From positions 558,001 through 622,000 of the forward strand of contig NZ_SGNY01000002.1 in assembly GCF_007002745.1 (NCBI RefSeq): a stretch of 64,000 nucleotides of DNA, in the 5' to 3' direction. This DNA comes from Martinezella rhizogenes (GTDB lineage: Bacteria; Pseudomonadota; Alphaproteobacteria; Rhizobiales; Rhizobiaceae). Of this stretch, positions 10,256-19,095 are shown one piece after another. Each line of letters begins with the position of its first letter. Within the stretch, counting starts at the first letter, position 1. The translations under genes were made by a program, and so were the position numbers. The notes under the pieces were generated by a model. The model did no database searches. It worked only from the letters and a program-made list of their open reading frames with translations, and was not told where the DNA came from.

Positions 10256-12340
10256 ATGACATTGACCTTCTCCCCATTCCTGCCGTGGATCGTGATCGCC
10301 GTTCTGGCCGTCGCCGCTCTTGCGCTCTCTTTCATCGGCCTGTGGCGTGGCGTGCGTGGCGCATGGCTGCGCGGGCTGGCGCTTGCCGCCTTGCTTGCGG
10401 CGATAGCCAATCCGCTTCTGACGCAGGAGGAACGCGAGCCGCTTTCCACCATCGTGCCCGTCATCGTTGACCGCTCGCAGAGCCAGGACGTGCAGGACCG
10501 GCCGCAAATGACCGTTACGGCGCTGGAGACACTGAAAGACCGGCTGTCGCGCTTCCCGCGTATCGAACCGCGCATCGTGGAGGTGCGCGACGATGGCGAG
10601 AGTGATTCGCCCTCGACCCAGCTTTTCTCGGCGCTCTCCTCGGCCGTTTCCGATGTCTCACCGTCCCGCGTCGGCGGCGCGATTTTCCTCAGCGACGGCC
10701 AGATCCACGATATCCCGAATGCCCTGCCCAATGCCGAACAGGCGCTCGGCTTCCGCGCCCCCGTGCATGGGCTGATCACCGGCAAGGCCGATGAATTCGA
10801 CCGCCGCATCGAGATCGTCCGCGCCCCGCGCTTCGGCATCGTCAATGAAGAGCAGCAGCTGACGCTGCGTGTCTTTGATGACGGCCGCCCCGCAGGCGGC
10901 GGCTCGGCGGAAGTGACGGTGAAGATGAATGGCGAAGAAATCGCCACGCTTCAGGCCACACCCGGCCAGCCGACGCCGTTCAGCTTCAAGGTTCCGCGTG
11001 GCGGCAACAATGTCATGGAATTTTCCGTCGCCGAGCTTCCCGGCGAAGTGACGGCGGCCAACAACCGCGCCGTTCACCTGATCGAAGGCATCCGCCAGAA
11101 CCTGCGCGTGCTGCTCGTCTCCGGCGAGCCGCATGCCGGTGAACGCGCCTGGCGAAACCTCTTGAAATCCGACGCCTCGGTCGATCTGGTGCATTTCACC
11201 ATTCTGCGCCCGCCGGAAAAACAGGATGGCACGCCGATCAACGAACTCTCGCTGATCGCCTTCCCGACCCGCGAATTGTTTGTCGAAAAGATCGAGGATT
11301 TCGACCTCATCATCTTCGACCGCTACCAGCATCGCGGCGTGCTGCCGATCCTCTATTACGATTACATCGCCCAATATGTCGAAAAGGGCGGCGCGCTCTT
11401 GATTGCCGCAGGCCCGGAACATGCCGGTCAGGATTCGATCGCAATGACGCCGCTCGCCTCCGTGCTGCCGGCTCAACCCACGGGTCAGGTGCATCAGGCG
11501 GCATTCTATCCTCGCCTTTCGGAAGCGGGAAAGAAGCACCCTGTCACCCGCGGGCTGGATGGATCGGCCAACGAGCCGCCGCAATGGGGCCGCTGGTTCC
11601 GCACCATCAGCGTCGACCCGCCGCAGGGCCAGACCGTGATGCTGGGCGATGGGCAGGACCCGCTTCTCGTGCTGAACCGTCAGGGCGAAGGCCGTGTCGC
11701 CATGCTTCTGTCCGATCAGGGCTGGCTGTGGGCGCGTGGTTTTGAAGGCGGGGGCCCGCATGTGGCGCTTTATCGCCGCATCGCCCACTGGCTGATGAAG
11801 GAGCCCGAGCTTGAAGAAGAGGCGCTGACGGCGCGGGCCAACGGTCGCACATTGGAAATCACCCGCCAGACCATCGGCGACGATCCCGGTCAGGCAAGCG
11901 TGCGTTTCCCCTCCGGCAAGACCGAAAACATGGCCTTCACCACCACCGAGCCCGGTCTTTACAAGATCGAGCGCCGCATGGACGAAACCGGCCTGTTCGA
12001 AATCAAGAACGGCGATTTCACCACCCTCGTCCATGTCGGCGCGGTGGATGCGCCGGAGTTCAAGGCGATGATTTCGACGACCGAGACGCTGAAGCCGCTG
12101 GCCGACGCCACCAGGGGCAGCGTGCACCGTGTCGCCGATAATTCCGGCCGCATCGCGCTGCCCGATATATTGCCGGTGCGGGGTGACATCAGGGTTGCCG
12201 ACGAGGATCGCATGCTGATACGTCTGACCGACGAGACAGTGCTGAAAGGCGTCAACACCCTGCCGCTCTTTGCCGGTTTTGCCGGGCTTGGCGCCCTCCT
12301 GCTTGCCTTCTCCGCGCTCTGGTGGCGTGAAGGGCGGTAA
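10256..12340 (+). CDS. VWA-like membrane protein of the moxR operon, 694 aa
   Basis: It begins one base after the stop of the BatA/DUF4159 gene (10254). Two N-terminal membrane helices (IVIAVLAVAALALSFIGLW, GLALAALLAAIANPLL) precede a VWA-like region that keeps a D-x-S-x-S motif (VIVDRSQSQ), unlike its 936-aa neighbour. The middle resembles the class I glutamine amidotransferase fold but shows no clear catalytic Cys. A C-terminal helix (LFAGFAGLGALLLAFSALWW) re-anchors it. It should be a periplasmically exposed partner of the MoxR ATPase system; its substrate is unknown. Confidence 0.8.
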   Translation: MTLTFSPFLPWIVIAVLAVAALALSFIGLWRGVRGAWLRGLALAALLAAIANPLLTQEEREPLSTIVPVIVDRSQSQDVQDRPQMTVTALETLKDRLSRFPRIEPRIVEVRDDGESDSPSTQLFSALSSAVSDVSPSRVGGAIFLSDGQIHDIPNALPNAEQALGFRAPVHGLITGKADEFDRRIEIVRAPRFGIVNEEQQLTLRVFDDGRPAGGGSAEVTVKMNGEEIATLQATPGQPTPFSFKVPRGGNNVMEFSVAELPGEVTAANNRAVHLIEGIRQNLRVLLVSGEPHAGERAWRNLLKSDASVDLVHFTILRPPEKQDGTPINELSLIAFPTRELFVEKIEDFDLIIFDRYQHRGVLPILYYDYIAQYVEKGGALLIAAGPEHAGQDSIAMTPLASVLPAQPTGQVHQAAFYPRLSEAGKKHPVTRGLDGSANEPPQWGRWFRTISVDPPQGQTVMLGDGQDPLLVLNRQGEGRVAMLLSDQGWLWARGFEGGGPHVALYRRIAHWLMKEPELEEEALTARANGRTLEITRQTIGDDPGQASVRFPSGKTENMAFTTTEPGLYKIERRMDETGLFEIKNGDFTTLVHVGAVDAPEFKAMISTTETLKPLADATRGSVHRVADNSGRIALPDILPVRGDIRVADEDRMLIRLTDETVLKGVNTLPLFAGFAGLGALLLAFSALWWREGR

Positions 12341-12424
12341 AACCTTGGCAGTAGTGCAAGACTTTCCGCGTCTTGAACTGGAAAACGACAAACGGCCGCC
12401 GCCCGGCGTCCGGGAAAGAAAATC

Positions 12425-12838
12425 ATGAATTTCGTTTTGAGCGATGTCGCGGATGCGGACGCTGAAAAGGCCATCCGCGATCCGCTGGTGGCCTATAATA
12501 TTGCCCGTTTCGGTGAAAGTGACAAACGCGAGCTCAATATCACCATCCGCGATGACGAAAACGCTGTGACCGGCGGTCTGGTGGGATATACCGGCCGCGG
12601 CTGGCTTTATGTGCAGCTTCTTTTCGTGCCGGAAACCATGCGCGGAAAGGGCACGGCTGCGAAGCTGCTTGCGATGGCGGAGGAAGAAGCCAGAAAGCGC
12701 GGCTGCACCGGCGCCTATATCGACACCATGAACCCGGATGCGCTGCGGCTTTATGAACGCTACGGTTTCACCAGGATCGGCTCGCTCGCGCCGCTTTCCA
12801 GCGGCCAGTCGATTACATGGCTGGAGAAGCGCTTCTAG
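12425..12838 (+). CDS. GNAT family N-acetyltransferase
   Basis: This 137-aa single GNAT domain has beta4 with the acetyl-CoA-binding V-x-x-x-x-R-G-x-G-x-A pattern (VPETMRGKGTAAKLL) and the C-terminal motif ALRLYERYGF. The substrate is unknown; a small molecule or peptide is possible. GGAAAG precedes the ATG. It follows the moxR operon after 84 bp in the same direction and could be read through from it, though no functional link is evident. Confidence 0.88.
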   Translation: MNFVLSDVADADAEKAIRDPLVAYNIARFGESDKRELNITIRDDENAVTGGLVGYTGRGWLYVQLLFVPETMRGKGTAAKLLAMAEEEARKRGCTGAYIDTMNPDALRLYERYGFTRIGSLAPLSSGQSITWLEKRF

Positions 12839-12960
12839 AGCATTTCAACTCAAAATGCGTGGCGTTTTTACGTTCGGAAAACACATGGAAACAAAGGCAT
12901 AGAGCGTCCTCCCTGACACTTCCGTTTCAACAGGAGGCGATCCAGAGTTCAGGCGAGTGT

Positions 12961-13914
12961 CTAGGCCGCGATCCCCGATATCCCACAATCAACGGTTCGG
13001 CCCATGACCTCGCGGATTTGCTGGCGAAGCCACATGGCACCGAGATCCGCATCGGTCTGCAAGGTCCAGACCATGGCAACCGGCGGGAAATTCAGCGTCA
13101 CCGGCACCGGGCTCACTTCAAGCCCGAGCATCGGCGCATAACGCAACGCAATGCGTGAAGATACGGTCGCCAGCACTGCTGATGATCGCGCTGTTGCCAG
13201 AACCGAGAGGAAATCCGGCGCGGCTGCAATGACATCGATTTCCACGCCGCTCAATTCCAGCGCGTCCTTGATGCAGCCCTGCAAACTGTCCGTCTGCGAT
13301 ATCACCGCATGTTTTGCCGCCATATAGGCATTAAGCCCCACGGGCGTGGTGAGATCGAGCAAATTCGGGTTGAAGCAGCAAAGAACGCTTGAGACATAAA
13401 GCGGCTCGCAATGGTGACGCTGCTCCTGCGAATAGGCGCATCCCACGGCCATATCGATCACACCCGTATCGAGCATCGCGGTGATTTCCTGCTCCTGCCC
13501 GCTGCGGGCCAGAATGCGGATGCCGGGCGCGATCTCGCGCAGCCGCGCCGTCAGGTCCGGCAGCAGCAGCAGTTCCACCTCGCTCGACATGCCCAGCCGG
13601 AAGGTGCGGCGCTCCGTGGCCGGATCGAAAACATCCGCCGTCAGCACTGCCGCCTGCGCCTGCCTCAGCGCCTGCCGCACTGGCCCGGCCAGGTTGAGCG
13701 CCCGTGCCGTCGGCTTCATCTCCTGCCCCACGCGGATGAAAAGCTCATCCTGAAACAATGTCCGCAGGGTGGAGATGTTATGGCTCATGGCCGGCTGCTG
13801 GATTTTCAACCGACGCGCAGCGCGCGTGACATTCATTTCCTCCATCATCGCATCAAAGGCGATGAGAAGATTGAGGTCGAAGGAACGGAGATTGAAATGA
13901 TCGATAGTTTGCAT
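12961..13914 (-). CDS. LysR-family transcriptional regulator (NodD/NahR-like subgroup)
   Basis: This 317-aa protein has an N-terminal winged helix-turn-helix with the typical FDLNLLIAFDAMMEEMNVTRAARRL and QQPAMSHNISTLRTLF, placing it in the LysR subgroup with NodD, NahR and LinR-like activators. A co-inducer-binding domain follows. It is divergent from the metallo-hydrolase gene at 14002 with 87 bp between the two starts, the classical arrangement in which a LysR protein controls the neighbouring gene and itself. The inducer cannot be deduced. Confidence 0.93.
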   Translation of the reverse strand: MQTIDHFNLRSFDLNLLIAFDAMMEEMNVTRAARRLKIQQPAMSHNISTLRTLFQDELFIRVGQEMKPTARALNLAGPVRQALRQAQAAVLTADVFDPATERRTFRLGMSSEVELLLLPDLTARLREIAPGIRILARSGQEQEITAMLDTGVIDMAVGCAYSQEQRHHCEPLYVSSVLCCFNPNLLDLTTPVGLNAYMAAKHAVISQTDSLQGCIKDALELSGVEIDVIAAAPDFLSVLATARSSAVLATVSSRIALRYAPMLGLEVSPVPVTLNFPPVAMVWTLQTDADLGAMWLRQQIREVMGRTVDCGISGIAA

Positions 13915-14001
13915 AAGTCACATCGATTTGATTGCTGGCCTCTCTACACTTAGCTGGAGTTCGGAAACTTTCAAGACGTTCCCCAAACTCAGGAGCCACC
14001 C

Positions 14002-14967
14002 ATGCCATCACGTCGTTCGCTTCTCAAAGGCGCCGCCAGCGCCATCTTCGCCGCCCCTTTCGTGGCGCCCACCGTCGCATTCGCCAAGGCGCCTTTGGCC
14101 GCCACACAGGCACCCGGCTTTTATCGGCTGATGGTCGGCAAGGTGGAAGTCACCGCCCTTTCGGACGGCGTCATTGCGCTGCCGCTCGCCAAAATCTACA
14201 CCAACACCACGCCGGAACATGCCGCCAAGGTGCTGCGCGATGCCTTCCTGCCGGAAGAGACGCCGACATCGGTCAATGCATTTCTCGTCAACACCGGAGA
14301 CAGGCTGGTGCTGATCGATGCCGGCACCGGCACCTATCTCGGTCCGAGCCTTGGCAGGCTCGTCGCCAATATCGAGGCCTCCGGTTACAAAACCGACGAG
14401 ATAGACGACATTGTCCTCACCCATATCCACACGGACCATTCCGGCGGGCTTTCCTCGAATGGCAAGCGTGTCTTTGCCAATGCGACGCTCCGGGTCAATG
14501 CGCGCGAAGCCGCCTTCTGGCTTGACGAGGCAAAGGCCAAGGCAGCCCCTGAAGCGCTGAAAAAGGGTTATGCCGAAGCGAAGGAAAGCATCCAGCCCTA
14601 TATTGATGCCGGTAAATTCGAGACTTTCGGCGATAATGCCGCACCGGTCTCCGGTCTTGGCTCGATCCTTTACGCCGGCCACACACCCGGCCACAGCGCT
14701 GTTGTTCTGGAAAGCGACGGCCAGAAGATCGTCTTCTGGGGCGATATCACCCATGGCGATATCCTCCAGTTTGATGAGCCTGACGTGGCGATCGAGTTCG
14801 ATGTCGACCAGAAGGCCGCCGTCGTGGCACGCGATCTGGCATTCAAACAGGCGGTGGAGGGCAGATATCTGGTGGCCGGCGCTCACATCGCTTTCCCCGG
14901 CATCGGCCATGTGCGTACCGACAGCACCAATTACGACTGGCTTCCGGTCAATTATACGACGCTGTAA
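14002..14967 (+). CDS. Tat-exported metallo-beta-lactamase-fold hydrolase
   Basis: This 321-aa protein begins with a twin-arginine signal (SRRSLLKGAASAIFAAPFVA, cleavage probably after AFA near residue 28), so the folded metalloenzyme should be exported to the periplasm. The dinuclear-metal motif HIHTDH occupies residues 141-146; later ligands are in GHTPGHS and in GAHIAFPGIGH. Related enzymes include lactonases and other hydrolases, so quorum quenching is possible but not shown. AGGAGCC precedes the start. Divergent from the LysR gene, its likely regulator. Confidence 0.9.
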   Translation: MPSRRSLLKGAASAIFAAPFVAPTVAFAKAPLAATQAPGFYRLMVGKVEVTALSDGVIALPLAKIYTNTTPEHAAKVLRDAFLPEETPTSVNAFLVNTGDRLVLIDAGTGTYLGPSLGRLVANIEASGYKTDEIDDIVLTHIHTDHSGGLSSNGKRVFANATLRVNAREAAFWLDEAKAKAAPEALKKGYAEAKESIQPYIDAGKFETFGDNAAPVSGLGSILYAGHTPGHSAVVLESDGQKIVFWGDITHGDILQFDEPDVAIEFDVDQKAAVVARDLAFKQAVEGRYLVAGAHIAFPGIGHVRTDSTNYDWLPVNYTTL

Positions 14968-14979
14968 GCGCAGAACAGA

Positions 14980-15009
14980 ATGGCCTGATCGTGGATCAGA
15001 TCAGGCCAT
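14980..15009. terminator. Hairpin between convergent hydrolase and MFS genes
   Basis: ATGGCCTGATC at 14980-14990 and GATCAGGCCAT at 14999-15009 form a perfect 11-bp stem with an 8-nt loop. It lies midway between two convergent stop codons. It lacks a strong T-run, so it is at best a weak bidirectional terminator or a 3'-end stabiliser. Confidence 0.55.
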
Positions 15010-15024
15010 CACCCTTGGCGGCAA

Positions 15025-16338
15025 CTAAGTCAGCGCCACCTGCCGCGTTTCAGCATTGATCATCGTGGCCGCAATGGCAGCCAGCACCAGCAGTCCGGCA
15101 AATATGCCGATCGCGACACCAAAGCCCTGCGCAATGGCATAACCGAGCAGCGACGGTGCCAGCAGACCGCCGAGCCTTGCCATGGCGCCCGCGGCCCCCA
15201 TGCCGGTCGCCCGCGATTCCGTTGGGTAAAGCTCCGGCGTATAGGCATAAAGCGCGCCCCATGTGCCGAGCAGGGCAAAACTCATGATGAGGAGCGAGGC
15301 GGCAATCATCGCGCCGCCGGAAGCGAGCGTGAAAAGCAGGCATCCGAGCGCGGAGAGCAGGCAGAAGCCGATCAGCGTCGGCTTGCGGCCCCATTTTTCA
15401 ACGCCATAGGCGGCAAGCGCGTAACCGGGGATTTGCGCCAGCGCCACCAGCACCAGAAATCCATAACCGCGCACGAAACCGAAACCGTCGCCCACCAGTT
15501 TAGCCGGCATCCAGGTGAAGACCCCGTAATAGGAAACGGAGACGAGGAACCAGATGGCAAGGATCATGATGCTGCGCTGCCGGAGTGCCGGTGAAAATAT
15601 CCCCTGCCCCTTGGCCACATCAGGCTGGAAAAGCCCCGTCCCGGCATCGAGAGGCGCACGGCCATTCGTCACCAGCATACGGTTGACGACGGCCTTGGCT
15701 TCGTCCAATCGCCCGCTGCGCAGCAGGTAAAGCGGCGATTCCGGCACCAGAAAACGCAGGCCAAGACCAAGAACGGCCGGAAAAGCCGTCACAGCGAAAA
15801 TATAACGCCAGGCATCGGCCACACCGGCAAGGCTTGCACCCCAGGCAGCCAACGCCACGATCAGCGTGCCGACAGCCCAGAAGCCCTCGAGAAAGACCAG
15901 CCAGCGGCCGCGATTTTTGGCAGGCAGGAACTCCGCCATCATCGCATAATCCACCGGCAGCGTGCCGCCCACCGCCGCGCCAGTGAGAAAACGCAGGATA
16001 AGCAGAATGGTGAAATCGGGCGAAAATATCGAAAGCACACCGAACAGGGCGTCACAGGCGACGGTGACGATCAGCACACGTCGGCGGCCGTAACGGTCCG
16101 CCAGCCGCCCGAAACCGGCAGCACCGAGCAACATGCCGAAAAAGAACGCCGTTCCGGTTTGCAAGGCCTGCGGCACCGTCAGGCCGAAGGTTGCGGCAAT
16201 CGAGGCGGCGGTGAAACCAACCGCCAGAACCTGCATGGCATCCGCCGCCCAGACGAGGCCGAAAATGCCCATCAGCCGCCGTTGATAGGCGCCTGCGCCC
16301 GCGCGCTCCAGCGCATCGTTCATGGTAATCGCCGTCAT
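15025..16338 (-). CDS. MFS transporter, sugar/aromatic-acid-porter-like
   Basis: This 437-aa protein has 12 predicted membrane segments. The MFS motif between TM2 and TM3 is GRLADRYGRRRVLI, and the mid-loop and N-half features (RFLTGAAVGGTLPVDYAMMAEFLPAKNRGRWL) fit the sugar/acid:H+ symporter group that also covers niacin- and SV2-like carriers. The start at 16338 follows a GAAGGGGCGG stretch. The substrate is unknown. It is transcribed alone, towards the hydrolase gene; upstream lies the 323-bp intergenic region holding a 111-bp repeat. Confidence 0.9.
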   Translation of the reverse strand: MTAITMNDALERAGAGAYQRRLMGIFGLVWAADAMQVLAVGFTAASIAATFGLTVPQALQTGTAFFFGMLLGAAGFGRLADRYGRRRVLIVTVACDALFGVLSIFSPDFTILLILRFLTGAAVGGTLPVDYAMMAEFLPAKNRGRWLVFLEGFWAVGTLIVALAAWGASLAGVADAWRYIFAVTAFPAVLGLGLRFLVPESPLYLLRSGRLDEAKAVVNRMLVTNGRAPLDAGTGLFQPDVAKGQGIFSPALRQRSIMILAIWFLVSVSYYGVFTWMPAKLVGDGFGFVRGYGFLVLVALAQIPGYALAAYGVEKWGRKPTLIGFCLLSALGCLLFTLASGGAMIAASLLIMSFALLGTWGALYAYTPELYPTESRATGMGAAGAMARLGGLLAPSLLGYAIAQGFGVAIGIFAGLLVLAAIAATMINAETRQVALT

Positions 16339-16517
16339 GCCCCGCCCCTTCGCAGTAATCGACTTTCACTAGCTATCGTATAGGGGGAGGAAACGGAATT
16401 GAATTCTGTGGAGGGGAGACGCGTTGTTTCGAGACAGACCATCGGAAGAAGATTTTACCACACAAAAAGATGTGCACGGCAGTCTCGATGTTTGCCATAG
16501 CGCGCAACGCCCCTTCC

Positions 16518-16628
16518 GTCATGCCGGACTTGATCCGGCATCCAGTCACGGCGCGTCTGCGCCGTGGGAAGAGTCCTTTCAGCCCAAAGACTTGGGTTGG
16601 CTGGATTCCGGCTCAAGGCCGGAATGAC
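16518..16628. repeat. 111-bp RIME-like palindromic repeat, copy 1
   Basis: The element starts GTCATGCCGGACTTGATCCG and its last 28 nt are an imperfect inverted copy of its first 28 nt (24 of 28 matching). It contains an inner palindrome CACGGCGCGTCTGCGCCGTG. A second copy of exactly the same length is at 62194-62304. Size and double-palindrome structure fit rhizobial intergenic mosaic elements (RIME1-like). The rest of the 16339-16661 gap holds no gene I can support. Confidence 0.85.
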
Positions 16629-16661
16629 AGATGGGATAGTATCATGGCAAGAAGAAAACCC

Positions 16662-17231
16662 TCAGCCGTAAACCCGAAGAGGCTCCTCAAAACCCTCATC
16701 GTCCGCCGCGGCGGCCGGCATCGCAGCCTCGCATTTGCGCCAGCCGATCTTGCCCTTCAGCCGCTGGTGCACGTCGTCACCAACAGGCACCACCAGCACC
16801 CGGTTCGGGTCGACCGGACCCGGAAAATCGAGCGCCGCATAAGCGACCTTCTCGAAACCGAGCGGCATGTAATAGGGCGGATCGCCAATCAGGATAACGG
16901 CTTCGGAGCCCTTCCGCCGGGCCGCCGCAATGGCGATCCGCACCAGTTCCCGGCCGATGCCCTTGTTCTTGTGCGAGGGCCGCACCGCAAGCGGGCCAAG
17001 CATATGGCCCTTCACCCCGCCGGCCAGAACCGGCGTCATGCGCACCGAGGCAATCGTCTCACCATCATCGGCGCAGACGAAGGACAGAGACCGGTCATGT
17101 GGCCCCTGCTCGCGGATGCGCGCTGCCGCACGGGTGTGCCGGCCGGGACCAAAAGCTTCTTCGTTGATGACTTCGATGATGGCGTCGTGCGACGCGTCCT
17201 CGGTGAGGTAGACAAGATCGTGCTTGGACAT
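16662..17231 (-). CDS. GNAT family N-acetyltransferase
   Basis: This 189-aa protein is a YhbS-like acetyltransferase: RMTPVLAGGVKGHMLGPLAV, then the acyl-CoA loop RPSHKNKGIGRELV and the LIGDPPYYMPLGFEKV segment typical of this subgroup. ATG at 17231 is preferred to an in-frame TTG at 17267 because the family normally begins close to the core. The C-terminal tail is longer than the minimal domain. The substrate is unknown. It is divergent from the glutathionyl-hydroquinone reductase gene. Confidence 0.88.
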   Translation of the reverse strand: MSKHDLVYLTEDASHDAIIEVINEEAFGPGRHTRAAARIREQGPHDRSLSFVCADDGETIASVRMTPVLAGGVKGHMLGPLAVRPSHKNKGIGRELVRIAIAAARRKGSEAVILIGDPPYYMPLGFEKVAYAALDFPGPVDPNRVLVVPVGDDVHQRLKGKIGWRKCEAAMPAAAADDEGFEEPLRVYG

Positions 17232-17527
17232 GAAAAGACCGAAACTTCCAGAATGCGGATGCGACAATAGATGACGGCTGCGCCGGTAAGGGCGTTCAGG
17301 AGCGTCAGCGTCGTCGGAGCATCCGTGGTTCGATCATAGTCAGCAATTTCCTCAGATTTGTGAAAATCGCAATTATCAGGAAAATTCAAACCCGTCCAGA
17401 ACAAATCTTATGCCTGCCCCATTCAGCCCATGCAAGAGCAGAAACGCATTGTTCAACGCCTTGCGGGTTCGCGAGACGACAGGGAACGGTTAGGATCGCC
17501 GTCAAGGAAACAATCAAGGAGATCGTC

Positions 17528-18520
17528 ATGGGCATGCTGATGGAAGGCGTATGGAAAGACGTCTGGTACGACACCAAGGAAACCAAGGGGCATTTCAAGC
17601 GCGGCGCCTCGCAATTCCGCAATTGGGTTACAGCAGATGGAGCCCCCGGCCCTTCGGGAGAAGGCGGTTTCAAGGCGGAGAAGGATCGCTACCACCTCTA
17701 CGTCTCCTTCGCCTGCCCCTGGGCGCATCGGACCCTGATTTTCCGCAAGCTGAAAAAGCTGGAAGACCTGATCTCCGTCTCCGTTGTCGATCCGCTGATG
17801 CTGGAAAACGGCTGGGAATTCAAGCCTGAGAGCGAACGCACACCGGGCGCAACGGAAGACCACCTTTTCGGTTCCTCCACGCTCTGGCAGGTCTATACCC
17901 GGGCGGACCCCAAATATTCCGGACGTGTGACCGTGCCGGTGCTCTGGGACAAACAGCGCGGCACCATCGTCTCCAATGAATCCGCGGAAATCATCCGCAT
18001 GCTCAACTCTGCCTTCAACGATCTCACCGGATCGAAGGCAGATTATTACCCCGAGGCGCTGCGCGCCGAGATCGATGCACTGAACGACGTCATCTACGAC
18101 ACCGTCAATAACGGCGTCTACAAGGCCGGTTTCGCCACCACGCAGGATGCTTATCAACAGAATGCCGTGAAGGTCTTCGAAACGCTGGATATGCTTGAGA
18201 ACCGCCTGAAGGACCGGCGCTTCCTGTTCGGTTCAGAACAGACGGAAGCGGACTGGCGCCTGTTCACAACGCTGGTGCGGTTCGACCCGGTTTATGTCGG
18301 CCATTTCAAGTGCAACATCCGCCGCATCCACGACTATCCGCACCTGACGGGTTACCTGCGCGATCTCTACCAGACGCCGGGCGTGCCTGACACGGTGGAT
18401 ATGCGCCACATCAAGGAACATTATTACCGCAGCCACCGCACCATCAACCCGACCGGCATCGTGCCCGTCGGCCCGGAGCTGGACCTGACCATGGCCCATG
18501 GCCGCGAGGCACTTTCCTGA
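17528..18520 (+). CDS. Glutathionyl-hydroquinone reductase (xi-class GST)
   Basis: This 330-aa enzyme reduces glutathionyl-hydroquinones with GSH. The catalytic-cysteine motif CPWAHR of the YqjG/PcpF/ECM4 family is present near residue 63, preceded by the family region KGHFKRGASQFRNWV and followed by LWDKQRGTIVSNESAEIIRM. The C-terminal GST helical domain includes EQTEADWRLFTTLVRFD and YPHLTGYLRDLYQ. The ATG at 17528 follows AAGGAGATC; longer in-frame starts have no such site and would add unrelated residues. Cytoplasmic; probably detoxifies quinones. Confidence 0.94.
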   Translation: MGMLMEGVWKDVWYDTKETKGHFKRGASQFRNWVTADGAPGPSGEGGFKAEKDRYHLYVSFACPWAHRTLIFRKLKKLEDLISVSVVDPLMLENGWEFKPESERTPGATEDHLFGSSTLWQVYTRADPKYSGRVTVPVLWDKQRGTIVSNESAEIIRMLNSAFNDLTGSKADYYPEALRAEIDALNDVIYDTVNNGVYKAGFATTQDAYQQNAVKVFETLDMLENRLKDRRFLFGSEQTEADWRLFTTLVRFDPVYVGHFKCNIRRIHDYPHLTGYLRDLYQTPGVPDTVDMRHIKEHYYRSHRTINPTGIVPVGPELDLTMAHGREALS

Positions 18521-18537
18521 CAGAACGCCTCCCGCTG

Positions 18538-19029
18538 CTACCAGTGGTCGGCGATTTCCGCTTCGCCGGCAAGTTCGGCGAGGCGGCGGCGGGTGGCGGC
18601 TGTCACCCCTTCCGGCAAAGCCGAAAGGTCGAAAAAGCCGCTTTCGGCAATTTCATGATCCGGCTTTTTCGGCCGGGTCTGGGTGACATCAAGCCGGTAA
18701 AGCGCGACATGATCACGATTGCTGCCTTCCAGATTGAGATAGACGTGGAAAAGCTCAGGCTTTGAAGCCGCTTCGAGATTGCCTTCCTCGCGGATTTCCT
18801 TGTGCAGTGCCGCGATCAGCGTCTCGCCACGCTCCACCCCGCCGCCCGGCAGATACCAGCCCGGCAGATAAGTGTGCCGCACCAGAAAAATCCTGCCCTT
18901 TTCATCGAAACAGGCCGCACGCACACCAAGCGTGGCGCCCCGCGTAAGCAGAAAAATGAAATGCAGAAAGCGGATGAAGACACGCATGTGGAACGGACGG
19001 GCCTTCTGCCCGGTTGTCTCGTCATTCAC
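18538..19029 (-). CDS. NUDIX hydrolase
   Basis: This 163-aa protein has a Nudix box in the form GGGVERGETLIAALHKEI followed by REEGNLEA, in which the usual Arg of the REU segment is Lys. A hydrophobic N-terminal stretch (VFIRFLHFIFLLTRGATLGVRA) is common in this rhizobial subgroup. The TYLPGWYLPGG lead-in is typical of ADP-ribose/nucleotide-diphosphate hydrolases. The substrate is not predictable. It is divergent from the metallophosphoesterase gene with only 66 bp between starts. Confidence 0.87.
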   Translation of the reverse strand: MNDETTGQKARPFHMRVFIRFLHFIFLLTRGATLGVRAACFDEKGRIFLVRHTYLPGWYLPGGGVERGETLIAALHKEIREEGNLEAASKPELFHVYLNLEGSNRDHVALYRLDVTQTRPKKPDHEIAESGFFDLSALPEGVTAATRRRLAELAGEAEIADHW

Positions 19030-19095
19030 CCTGGTTTCTCCCCGCCGGCAGGCTTTTATTGGACGTGCCGCATATCATAGGTTATCTCTGCCGCC

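Noticed and set aside
14002..14967. Assignment of the metallo-hydrolase as an AHL lactonase
   Set aside because: The HxHxDH motif is common to the whole fold and the Tat signal is unusual for known lactonases of Agrobacterium; kept as a generic hydrolase.
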